53,778 nucleotides of DNA from Bacteroidales bacterium (GTDB lineage Bacteria; Bacteroidota; Bacteroidia; Bacteroidales; UBA932). The position numbers and the translations under genes were made by a program. The notes beneath the pieces are model-generated. The model saw only the letters and a list, made by a program, of their open reading frames with translations. It made no database searches and was not told the DNA's origin. The stretch lies in the NCBI GenBank assembly GCA_024401825.1, contig JAKSKF010000008.1, positions 1 through 53,778 of the forward strand. Reading direction: 5' to 3'. Shown piece by piece: positions 1 to 7,086 of this stretch. Positions within the stretch are counted from its first letter, which is position 1. Every line of letters begins with the position of its first letter.

Positions 1-53
1 GACTCGAGTTCTTCTCTGCTCTTCACGCTCAAGTCACTGAGAATGTATTTCAT
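1..53 (-). CDS. 5' end of an unidentified gene, cut by the window edge
   Basis: An ATG at 53 opens a frame of 17 codons that stays open to the left edge of the window. The visible N-terminus (MKYILSDLSVKSREELE) has no signal peptide and is too short to assign. A -7 box at 96-103 on the same strand lies about 40 bases upstream, in the short gap after the lptD stop, which supports a real start. The function is not recognisable from this fragment. Confidence 0.5.
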   Translation of the reverse strand, partial: MKYILSDLSVKSREELE

Positions 54-95
54 ATAATATGTATAAGATTGTTTTGTGCCGACGCGGCGACACTG

Positions 96-103
96 CAAAG
101 ATA
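96..103 (-). promoter_or_regulatory. -7 promoter box for the gene at the left edge
   Basis: TATCTTTG on the minus strand fits the Bacteroidota -7 consensus TAnnTTTG exactly. No TTG is found at the usual 19-21 base spacing upstream, so the -33 element is weak or absent. It sits between lptD and the partial gene and would give a leader of roughly 40 bases. Confidence 0.5.
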
Positions 104-113
104 AACAAATTTC

Positions 114-2909
114 CTAATTATCTCTCCAGGAATTGGATTTTCTGAATCTGAGCAGGTCGGAAAGCGTGGCGGAATTCGCCGCAATGCGGAAACTGTATGA
201 TTTGTACGTTCCCATAGGTATCCACATGAATGAGATGTTGAAGCAATGCAGGTCATAGGTGGCGTTGAGCTGCGTGGGGGAGAGCTTCATGTTGGTGAAG
301 TCGAATCCGGTGGTCAGGTTGAGACTCAGCTTGGGAGTGAGCTTCACGTTTCCAGTCACGTTCAGATAGTGGTTCAGATTCGGTTTCGTTTCAAGTTTGC
401 CCTCATTCAGGCTGTAATTCATGCTGAGGTTGAGCGAATAGCTCAGGTTCACGGACCAGGGCACGTTGGGGTTGGTATAATATAGCCAGCCTCCGGGGAT
501 GAATTCGTTGGTGTAGGGATGGTAGTACCTCCGCTCGTAGTAGTTTGCGGCGCTCTCGGAAGTGCTGCCGTCGTCTCCCTTCACTTCCCCTTTCCCCGTC
601 AGCGAATAGGACATTGACAGATTCATTGTCTGAAGTCTCATAAGCCCCTGTCCGCAGGCGACCGCCAGCCTGTTGTATCTCTTGTTGCCCTCAGTGATGG
701 CATAGGGGTCGAAACTGGCGCTGGCGCTGAGGTTCACCTTGTTGAACAGGTTGGTCGAGAGGGACATCGAAATGGTGCTCAGACGCATGGAGTCCGCCAT
801 GAAATTGTAGTTTCCTCCTATCCTGAAGTTGTCTATCAGCTTGACTTTCTTGTTCCCGGTTCCGGTGGTGTCCTGAGGGTCGCGCACCTTCGCCTCCAGG
901 TTGTTGTCGAACGAGAAGTTGAGCGATGCCGACTGACGGCTTGCGCTCTGTCCGTACAGGTTGTATTCGTAGGTCTTCTCGTTTCCTTCAGCATCCATAT
1001 ATGCCAGGGTCCTGAATCCGTTCGCGTAAGTCTTCAGGTCAGGATTCCAGCTCGCGCTCAGCGATGGTGTCAGGACGTGCCTGATTGCCATCAGGTTGCC
1101 CTTCCCCGTGAAATTGTACATACCGTACAGACGGGTGTTCAGCGACGCTCCCATCGAGTATGTCTGGAATATGCCGAAGGACTGGAACTGTCCGCCCTGA
1201 ATCGGGACCACCTGATTGGTTTCAGCGTCGTATTCGTATTCCGTCTTCCTGAAATACCAGCGCTGGTTGTAGGAGAAACTCGGCGCAAAGGTTATGTATT
1301 TGAGCAGCGTGAAGTTCGGGAGACCAATGCTGAAGTTGTGCGTCATATTGCTCTGGAACTTGTCGAAGAATCCGGGCTGCCCGAACTCCTTCGCCTTGAA
1401 GTCTATGTTGTTGGTGAAGGACGTGTTGTAGCCCAGGGAGAAGCGCTCGTAAAAACGTTCCTTTCCGACTCTCTCCTTCCTCTTGAAAGGGTAGAAGGTG
1501 CTGATTGAGAAGGATATGTTGGGCAGAGAAAAGTGATATGAACTGTCCCTCGTGTTCTGTGAGTGGAGGGCGTTGATGCTCAGGTTCACCTTTCCGTTCC
1601 AGTTCCTGGAATATGAGATTGACGAGCCTATCTGGTTGTTCAGGGCCTCGTCGAGGGAGTGCATGTTGTATCTGTTGTTGCTCGGGCTGGAGAAGTTGAC
1701 GGAAGCGGAGAACGAGGTTCCGGGGCGCGCCTTGGAATCCTGGCTGTGACTCCATTTTACGGAGAAGTTGGACATCTCGTTGTAGTCGGCGCTGCCTTTC
1801 TCTCCCGTGATGTCCTTGGAATAACTGAGCCCTATGTTGCCGCTGAACTTGTAGTTGACTTTGTAACGCGAGTTGAAGTCCACGGCCCAGGACCCCATAG
1901 TGTAATAGTCTCCCGTGATTGAGAAGTCGAAGTAGTCCCCGAGCACAAAGTAAAGTCCGGCGTCCCTCATATAGAATCCGCGCGCCTCCTCCTCCCCGAA
2001 GGTGGGCATCAGGATACCGGTGGCCCGCTTGGGCCTTTGGGGAATGAATCCGAAGGGAAGTCCCACGAAATACAGGGGAACGTCCTCGACCACCAGACAG
2101 GCGGGGCCGAACACCGTCTTCTGCTTGGGCTTGGTCATTACCTTGGCGGAACTCAGGGCCAGATAGTAGTGGGGATGTTCAAGGTCGCACACGGTGTACT
2201 TGCCCTTGGTCATATTGACTGACTGGTCCTCCTGCATCTTGATGGTCTTCCCGTGCAGAAGGGCGTCGTCCATATCTGTAATCATATTGTCGATTCTGGC
2301 CTTCCTCGTGTTGAAGTTGTAGTGAAGTCCCTCCATCTTGTAGGACTGGTTGCCCTGCGTCATCACCGGAAGCCCCTTCCACTCCTTGTTGAGGGTGTCG
2401 TAAACTCCGCGGGCGTAGAGGACTCCGCTGTTCAGGTCGTATTCCATATAGTCGGCGGTGAGCTTCATGTCCTTGTGGGTCACTGTAACGTCACCGTAGT
2501 AATAAATAAGTCGCCTGCCGCTGTCCAGGACCTCCACGATAGAGTCGCGGGCCACGGAGAACGCGGGATTGTCAAGGGAACTCTTGGCCAGGAGGTCGAG
2601 CGAATCCTGCCTGAACCTTGCCGCCGAATCCTGCAGGAGGAAGGCGAGTGAATCGGGTCCTGACGCCGAAGAAGAATCCAAGACCCCAGTGACAAGGGAG
2701 TCGGGAAGGTTCCGAAGCGCGGAGGATACCGTTTCAGGAAGGGAATCCAGGCTTACGGCAGGGGTCGCGGAGGAATCTGAAGGAGCCGCTTCGGACACAA
2801 GTTTGAGCGGAGTGGGACGCGGGCTTACGACCTGCGCAAAGATGCCCGAGCAGGCGGCTGCGAAGAGCGCGACAGCGCATAATCCGTATTTCCTATTCTT
2901 GGAATGCAA
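114..2909 (-). CDS. lptD: LptD-like outer-membrane LPS assembly protein
   Basis: A protein of about 931 residues resembling the Bacteroidota form of LptD, the barrel that inserts lipopolysaccharide into the outer leaflet of the outer membrane. A signal peptide with a hydrophobic core (GLCAVALFAAACSGIFAQ) is followed by a Ser/Asp-rich linker, then an OstA-like N-domain (around YYYGDVTVTHKDMKLTADYM), then some 650 residues of alternating aromatic-rich strands typical of a large beta-barrel. There is no ATG near the N-terminus. I choose the TTG at 2909, preceded by AGGAA, because the TTG at 2936 lies inside the apparent -7 box at 2934-2941. The start is therefore uncertain. It is divergent from the cell-wall amidase. 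The assignment is by fold and length; another large barrel family is a less likely alternative. Confidence 0.8.
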   Translation of the reverse strand: MHSKNRKYGLCAVALFAAACSGIFAQVVSPRPTPLKLVSEAAPSDSSATPAVSLDSLPETVSSALRNLPDSLVTGVLDSSSASGPDSLAFLLQDSAARFRQDSLDLLAKSSLDNPAFSVARDSIVEVLDSGRRLIYYYGDVTVTHKDMKLTADYMEYDLNSGVLYARGVYDTLNKEWKGLPVMTQGNQSYKMEGLHYNFNTRKARIDNMITDMDDALLHGKTIKMQEDQSVNMTKGKYTVCDLEHPHYYLALSSAKVMTKPKQKTVFGPACLVVEDVPLYFVGLPFGFIPQRPKRATGILMPTFGEEEARGFYMRDAGLYFVLGDYFDFSITGDYYTMGSWAVDFNSRYKVNYKFSGNIGLSYSKDITGEKGSADYNEMSNFSVKWSHSQDSKARPGTSFSASVNFSSPSNNRYNMHSLDEALNNQIGSSISYSRNWNGKVNLSINALHSQNTRDSSYHFSLPNISFSISTFYPFKRKERVGKERFYERFSLGYNTSFTNNIDFKAKEFGQPGFFDKFQSNMTHNFSIGLPNFTLLKYITFAPSFSYNQRWYFRKTEYEYDAETNQVVPIQGGQFQSFGIFQTYSMGASLNTRLYGMYNFTGKGNLMAIRHVLTPSLSASWNPDLKTYANGFRTLAYMDAEGNEKTYEYNLYGQSASRQSASLNFSFDNNLEAKVRDPQDTTGTGNKKVKLIDNFRIGGNYNFMADSMRLSTISMSLSTNLFNKVNLSASASFDPYAITEGNKRYNRLAVACGQGLMRLQTMNLSMSYSLTGKGEVKGDDGSTSESAANYYERRYYHPYTNEFIPGGWLYYTNPNVPWSVNLSYSLNLSMNYSLNEGKLETKPNLNHYLNVTGNVKLTPKLSLNLTTGFDFTNMKLSPTQLNATYDLHCFNISFMWIPMGTYKSYSFRIAANSATLSDLLRFRKSNSWRDN

Positions 2910-2918
2910 TTTATTTCC

Positions 2919-2941
2919 TAAATTTGCAAAGTACAAATGTA
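2919..2941. promoter_or_regulatory. Divergent, overlapping -7 boxes for the amidase (+) and lptD (-)
   Basis: On the plus strand TAAATTTG at 2919-2926 fits TAnnTTTG, with a TTG at 2899-2901 (17-base spacer, shorter than usual), and would give the amidase a leader of about 26 bases. On the minus strand TACATTTG at 2934-2941 fits the same consensus and would serve lptD. The two boxes are only 7 bases apart on opposite strands, so the two promoters probably cannot be occupied at the same time. Confidence 0.5.
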
Positions 2942-2956
2942 ACTATTTTTTCGCAA

Positions 2957-3754
2957 ATGAGACGAATACTGCTCATCTTCATTGCGCTTTTCAGCATAAT
3001 CACATCGGCTTATGCCGATGTCCGCGGTCTGACGACTGTCGTGCTTGACGCCGGTCACGGCGGACACGACCCCGGAGCGGTAAGCAAAGACAGGGCCACG
3101 CAGGAGAAGAATCTCACGCTGGACATAACAAAAAGGCTGGAAAAGAAAATCAAGGAGGCGTATCCGGAAGTCAAGGTGGTACTTACAAGGTCGGACGACA
3201 ATTTCGTTTCCCTGGGAGAGCGGGCCGAGACAGCCAACCGGAGCGGGGCCAACCTCTTCATAGCAATCCATATCAACGCTTCCACCAACCGCAGCGCCAC
3301 CGGATATTCAGTCCACGTGCTCGGCCAGTCCTCCGACAAGAACAGGGACCTCTTCGCAAACAATATGGAAGTCGTGAAACGAGAGAACAGCGTTATGATG
3401 CTGGAAGACGACTACACCACCAAGTATGCCGACTTCAATTCACTGGATGCAAGTTCATTCATCCTCCTGCAGTTTATGCAGAGTTCAAACCTCCAGCAAA
3501 GTCTGGACTTCGCCCAGATAGTCACCGAGCAGCTTGAAGCCGGTCCCATAGAGTGCAACAGGGGTATATGGCAGGACCCTTTCTACGTTCTCTGGAAGAC
3601 CTCGATGCCGGCGGTTCTTGTGGAACTCGGGTTCATTTCGAATGCGACGGAAGTCAACATCCTGAGGCAGGAGGAGAACAGGGAAAAACTTGCGGACGAA
3701 CTCTTCCTCTCCTTTAAAATTTACAAGGAAAAATACGACGTTTCCGTAAATTAA
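2957..3754 (+). CDS. N-acetylmuramoyl-L-alanine amidase (Amidase_3 family)
   Basis: A secreted zinc amidase of 265 residues that cleaves the bond between MurNAc and the stem peptide of peptidoglycan. A short signal peptide (MRRILLIFIALFSIITSAYA) is followed directly by the catalytic domain. Visible motifs are VVLDAGHGGHDPG with the first zinc His, a downstream Glu in the QEKNLTLDI segment, FIAIHINAS with the second His, and VELGFISNATE carrying the catalytic Glu. There is no SPOR, LysM or AMIN domain, so septal targeting would need a partner. The start at 2957 is chosen because it directly begins the signal peptide; an in-frame ATG at 2924 would add an odd prefix inside the -7 box. A hairpin terminator follows the stop. 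Confidence 0.92.
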   Translation: MRRILLIFIALFSIITSAYADVRGLTTVVLDAGHGGHDPGAVSKDRATQEKNLTLDITKRLEKKIKEAYPEVKVVLTRSDDNFVSLGERAETANRSGANLFIAIHINASTNRSATGYSVHVLGQSSDKNRDLFANNMEVVKRENSVMMLEDDYTTKYADFNSLDASSFILLQFMQSSNLQQSLDFAQIVTEQLEAGPIECNRGIWQDPFYVLWKTSMPAVLVELGFISNATEVNILRQEENREKLADELFLSFKIYKEKYDVSVN

Positions 3755-3756
3755 TA

Positions 3757-3790
3757 TTTTGCCCTTTCAGAATCATTCTCAAGGGCAAAA
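3757..3790 (+). terminator. Hairpin terminator after the amidase gene
   Basis: A perfect 10-bp inverted repeat (TTTTGCCCTT / AAGGGCAAAA) with a 14-base loop starts three bases after the amidase stop codon. The A/T-flanked stem fits an intrinsic terminator, though the terminal U-tract is short because the 3' arm itself ends in A residues. Confidence 0.6.
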
Positions 3791-3888
3791 AATATCTGTT
3801 TACTTGTTTGGAATTATTCCAAACTGAATCTTTTTCACTTTCAATAAGTTAGACAAAGACGCAAAAGCGTATCTTGTTGTTTTACAGG

Positions 3889-3911
3889 TGTTTATAAAGG
3901 AATGTTTATAG
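3889..3911. repeat. Two TGTTTATA repeats upstream of dnaA
   Basis: TGTTTATAA at 3889-3897 and TGTTTATAG at 3903-3911 are 14 bases apart, a little more than one helical turn. Each differs from the inverse DnaA box TGTGGATAA at two or more positions. They could be weak DnaA sites for autoregulation, or chance in a very A/T-rich leader. The rest of 3796-4001 holds only A/T-rich sequence, with a near-consensus -7 box CATTTTTG at 3989-3996. Confidence 0.25.
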
Positions 3912-4001
3912 ACGCTCATCTAATTATTTAAGACAAAAAAAATACAAAAACAATAGCAATTAAATTTTTTTATCAATTTTTTTTCATCCATTTTTGCACA
4001 A

Positions 4002-5426
4002 GTGATTACCGAGAAACATAGAGTCATTTGGCAGGAGTGTCTGCGCATCATTGAGAGCAACATTGAAGCGCAGCAGTTCACTACCTGGTTCAAGCCGATA
4101 AAGCCGGTTTCCCTTGAGGAGTCCGCGCTTACCGTGGAGGTCCCCTCGGACTTTTTCCGCGAGTATCTCGAATCAGCCTATCTTGACCTTATCCGGGCTA
4201 CTCTCAAACGCACCATCGGCGCAGACGCAAAACTCTTCTTCGTAATCCGCCCCGTCTCAGGACAGAAGGGGATAGTGTTCGAATCCGCGCAGGGAGTTCC
4301 CGCAACCAACAGGAGCATTCCCGTGGGTACATACCAGCAACCTGAAGGCAATCCCGGACCGCTCGTGTTCCCGGGGCTGTCGCCAATAAGGATTGAGACC
4401 AACCTTCTTCCGGAATTCTGCTTCGAGAATCTGGTATGCGGTCCCTGCAACAAACTTGCGGTGTCCGCCGGAGAGAACATAAGCAGGAATCCGGGCAAGG
4501 CCTTCAACCCCCTCTTCGTGTTCGGAGGTCCCGGCGTGGGAAAGACACACCTCGCCCAGGCCATAGGCAACGCCATCAAGAAGAATCACCCGGAACTCAT
4601 AGTCCTCTACGTCAACGGCAACGACTTCAAGCTTCAATATATGGAAGCGACCACCATACTGAACAAGCTGCCCGAGTTCCTCTCCTTCTATATGAAGATT
4701 GACGTGCTCATAATAGATGACATCCACGACCTTCTGGGCCAGGGCTCGCAGAAAGCGCTGTTCAGCATATTCAACCATTTCCATCAGAACGGCAAGCAGC
4801 TCGTGTTCACGTCGGACAGGGCGCCGGTGGACCTTCACAATTTCGAGGAAAGGCTGCTGTCCAGATTCAAGTGGGGACTTTCGGTCGAACTTCAGAAACC
4901 GGACTACAACACCAGGCTGGAAATGCTCCGCATCAAGAGTCTGTCCCGCGGCGTGTCCCTGACGGACGACGTCCTGGAATTCCTCGCGGGCAAAATCAAG
5001 TCCAACTTCCGCGAACTTGAAGGAACGCTTATGTCCCTCCTGGCTCACGCCACCCTGCTTCACCGTGACGTTGACATAGAGCTCGCCCGCAGGATTACGG
5101 GGAGTCTGGTGGACGACACCAGGGACGAACTCAGCATAGAGGGCATCCAGAGGGCTGTATGCAACTACTTCAACATCACTCAGGAGGAACTGGTTGCAAA
5201 ATCGCGCAAGCGTCAGATTGTCCAGGCGCGCCAAATCGCAATGTATCTGTGCCGCAATTTCCTCAAGAACTGCTCCCTTGCCACTATCGGGGCTGAAATC
5301 GGGGGCAAGGACCACGCGACTGTCCTGCACTCCTGCACCACCGTGCAGGACCTCATATCCACCGACAAGATTTTCAGGAAATACGTGTCCGACCTGGAAG
5401 CGCTTCTTTCAAACAGCGCAAACTGA
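4002..5426 (+). CDS. dnaA: Chromosomal replication initiator DnaA
   Basis: The AAA+ initiator that binds origin DnaA boxes and opens the duplex; 474 residues, a normal length. Domain I is at about 1-80 and a short variable domain II at 85-130. The AAA+ domain has Walker A GGPGVGKT at 175-182 and Walker B VLIIDDIH. Domain IV ends with the helix-turn-helix signature IGGKDHATVLHSC. The start is GTG at 4002, which gives the expected N-terminus with the conserved IWQECL segment; no ATG is available nearby. A near-consensus -7 box ends five bases before this GTG, so the mRNA could be almost leaderless. Two weak repeats lie further upstream. dnaN is not next door, so this need not mark the origin. 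rpe follows after 22 bases. Confidence 0.96.
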   Translation: MITEKHRVIWQECLRIIESNIEAQQFTTWFKPIKPVSLEESALTVEVPSDFFREYLESAYLDLIRATLKRTIGADAKLFFVIRPVSGQKGIVFESAQGVPATNRSIPVGTYQQPEGNPGPLVFPGLSPIRIETNLLPEFCFENLVCGPCNKLAVSAGENISRNPGKAFNPLFVFGGPGVGKTHLAQAIGNAIKKNHPELIVLYVNGNDFKLQYMEATTILNKLPEFLSFYMKIDVLIIDDIHDLLGQGSQKALFSIFNHFHQNGKQLVFTSDRAPVDLHNFEERLLSRFKWGLSVELQKPDYNTRLEMLRIKSLSRGVSLTDDVLEFLAGKIKSNFRELEGTLMSLLAHATLLHRDVDIELARRITGSLVDDTRDELSIEGIQRAVCNYFNITQEELVAKSRKRQIVQARQIAMYLCRNFLKNCSLATIGAEIGGKDHATVLHSCTTVQDLISTDKIFRKYVSDLEALLSNSAN

Positions 5427-5448
5427 CGGCGCGCCCTGATTTGTTAAG

Positions 5449-6093
5449 ATGAAAATAGCGCCATCACTGCTTTCCGCCGACTTTCTGCGCCTTCAGAAAG
5501 ACATTGAATTCCTGAACCGCAACGCAGACCTCGCCCACCTTGACATTATGGACGGGTGTCTGGTGCCCAACATATCATTCGGGTTCAGCGTCGTGGACGC
5601 GCTGAAGGATGAACTTACCGTACCGATGGACGCCCATCTTATGATTGTCCACCCGGAGCGCTGGTTCGAGCGTTTTGCCGCAGCCGGCGTGAGCTTCCTG
5701 AGTTTCCATCTCGAAGCGTCCGGACGGAACACCGCCGCGTTCATAGAAAAGATTCACTCGCTCGGGATGAAGGCCGGCGTGGCCGTCAACCCGGACATCC
5801 CCGTCAGGAAATTGTTCAAATTCATAGGACAGGCGGATTATTTTCTCATTATGAGCGTTTTCGCCGGCTTCGGAGGACAGAAGTTCATTTATGAGAGCCT
5901 TGACAGGGTGGCCTCCCTGAAGGAGGAACTGATACGGAGGGGTGACCGGGCCGAAATCGAGGTTGACGGGGGAGTGGGACCTTCCAACGCCGCCGCGCTC
6001 CGTCAGGCTGGTGCGGATATCCTTGTGGCGGGCAATGCAATCTTCAAGGCAGAAGACCCCGAGTCTGCAGTCAGAGCCCTGCGCGAGGCCTGA
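5449..6093 (+). CDS. rpe: Ribulose-phosphate 3-epimerase
   Basis: A 214-residue TIM-barrel enzyme interconverting ribulose-5-phosphate and xylulose-5-phosphate in the pentose phosphate pathway. The N-terminal APSLLSADF strand, the metal-binding and catalytic Asp in HLDIMDG, the His of SFHLEA and the second catalytic Asp in VDGGVGPSNA are all present, as is the phosphate-binding end ILVAGNAIF. The usual VNPGFGGQ loop reads VFAGFGGQ, a small deviation in a mobile loop. It follows dnaA by 22 bases and its stop lies 4 bases from the stop of the convergent birA, leaving no room for a separate terminator. Confidence 0.95.
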   Translation: MKIAPSLLSADFLRLQKDIEFLNRNADLAHLDIMDGCLVPNISFGFSVVDALKDELTVPMDAHLMIVHPERWFERFAAAGVSFLSFHLEASGRNTAAFIEKIHSLGMKAGVAVNPDIPVRKLFKFIGQADYFLIMSVFAGFGGQKFIYESLDRVASLKEELIRRGDRAEIEVDGGVGPSNAAALRQAGADILVAGNAIFKAEDPESAVRALREA

Positions 6094-6097
6094 ACAA

Positions 6098-6649
6098 CTA
6101 TATTTTCCAATTCTTCTTGCGGAATTCGGATACAAGCCCGTTGAGCACCTCATCGGGCTTGTAATTTCTGCCGGTGAGCTCAGTCAGGGACACTGGATTC
6201 GGAAGACTTTCAGGCCATTCGGTCTGATTCAGGTTCAGGCCGATTCCTATGATGCTCCATTTCATAAGTCCGCCCATTATGACATTCTCTATCAGGATAC
6301 CGCATATCTTCCTGTCATTCACCCATATATCGTTGGGCAACTTAATGTGCGCTTCAACTCCTTCAGTCTTGAGAAAATCGCAGATTACCGGACAGACTAT
6401 GGAATTTATGACCTGTTGCCCGGAGGCCTTGAAAGATGAATCGCTCCAGTCCTTCACTATGCTGAACGTGAGATTCTTTCCGGCTTCGGAAACCCATATG
6501 TGGTCTGACTGGCCCCGTCCGGAGGTCTGTCTCACTGCCGCGACGAATGACATTTTGTCAGTGAGTTTTCCCGCCTCCAGAAGCCTTCTGGCGGCTTTGT
6601 TGGTGGAGTCCGCGGAATCCAGCCATATTATGTTGTCATCTGTGGGCAT
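6098..6649 (-). CDS. birA: Short biotin-protein ligase (BirA catalytic domain only)
   Basis: Attaches biotin to the carboxyl-carrier protein of biotin-dependent carboxylases through biotinyl-AMP. Recognisable elements are the N-terminal LDSADSTN, the adenylate loop SGRGQ (canonical GRGRxG, here partly changed to GRGQSDHIW), KLPNDIWVNDRKICGILIEN with the active-site Lys, and IGIGLNLNQ. There is no N-terminal helix-turn-helix, so it is not a bifunctional repressor. At 183 residues it also ends before the SH3-like C-terminal domain that most BirA proteins keep. A -7 box (TAATTTTG at 6681-6688) gives a leader of about 30 bases. Confidence 0.88.
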   Translation of the reverse strand: MPTDDNIIWLDSADSTNKAARRLLEAGKLTDKMSFVAAVRQTSGRGQSDHIWVSEAGKNLTFSIVKDWSDSSFKASGQQVINSIVCPVICDFLKTEGVEAHIKLPNDIWVNDRKICGILIENVIMGGLMKWSIIGIGLNLNQTEWPESLPNPVSLTELTGRNYKPDEVLNGLVSEFRKKNWKI

Positions 6650-6666
6650 TGGTTGATTTTTTGTAG

Positions 6667-6688
6667 TATCTTTGCTAGTGCAAAATTA
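6667..6688. promoter_or_regulatory. Divergent -7 boxes for rsfS (+) and birA (-)
   Basis: TATCTTTG at 6667-6674 (plus) precedes the rsfS start by 22 bases, and TAATTTTG at 6681-6688 (minus) precedes the birA start by 31 bases. Both match TAnnTTTG. Neither has a TTG at the standard spacing, so the -33 elements look weak. Confidence 0.5.
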
Positions 6689-6696
6689 ATATTTTT

Positions 6697-7086
6697 ATGA
6701 TTACACACGACCTTCGCGTCATTGCGGACGCAATTCAGGACAAAAAAGGACAGAACGTCATATCCCTGGACCTGCGTTCGATGGACGGAGCCATCTCGGA
6801 CTTCTTTGTAGTCTGCAACGCCGATTCCACCACCAACGTTTCCGCCATTGCGGACAACATCCTCAAGGAAGCCCGCGAACAGCTGGGCATCAAGCCCCTG
6901 AGGATGCAGGGGATGGAGAACAATTTCTGGATTATACTGGACTACGGCAACATAGTGGTCCACGTGTTCCAGACTCCGTACAGGGACTTCTACCGCCTCG
7001 AGGACCTCTGGGCGGACGTTCCGAGAAAAGAGTATGCGCTGAGGTCGAATTCAAGGAGAAAGAAAAATGCCGGAGAAAAAGAATAA
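6697..7086 (+). CDS. rsfS: Ribosome silencing factor RsfS
   Basis: A 129-residue member of the Iojap/RsfS family, which binds ribosomal protein L14 and blocks subunit joining under starvation. The conserved core is evident: LDLRSMDGAISDFFVVCNA, then the Trp/Tyr-rich NNFWIILDYGNIVVHVF and the end segment RDFYRLEDLWADV. It opens a compact cluster. Its last 20 bases overlap the start of ftsH, so the two are probably translated from one message. The rsfS-ftsH-cdsA order is common in Bacteroidota. Confidence 0.94.
   Translation: MITHDLRVIADAIQDKKGQNVISLDLRSMDGAISDFFVVCNADSTTNVSAIADNILKEAREQLGIKPLRMQGMENNFWIILDYGNIVVHVFQTPYRDFYRLEDLWADVPRKEYALRSNSRRKKNAGEKE

Noticed and set aside
3796..4001. Replication origin beside dnaA
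   Set aside because: The region is A/T-rich, but no cluster of good DnaA boxes (TTATCCACA type) was found, only two weak repeats. dnaN and other origin neighbours are absent.
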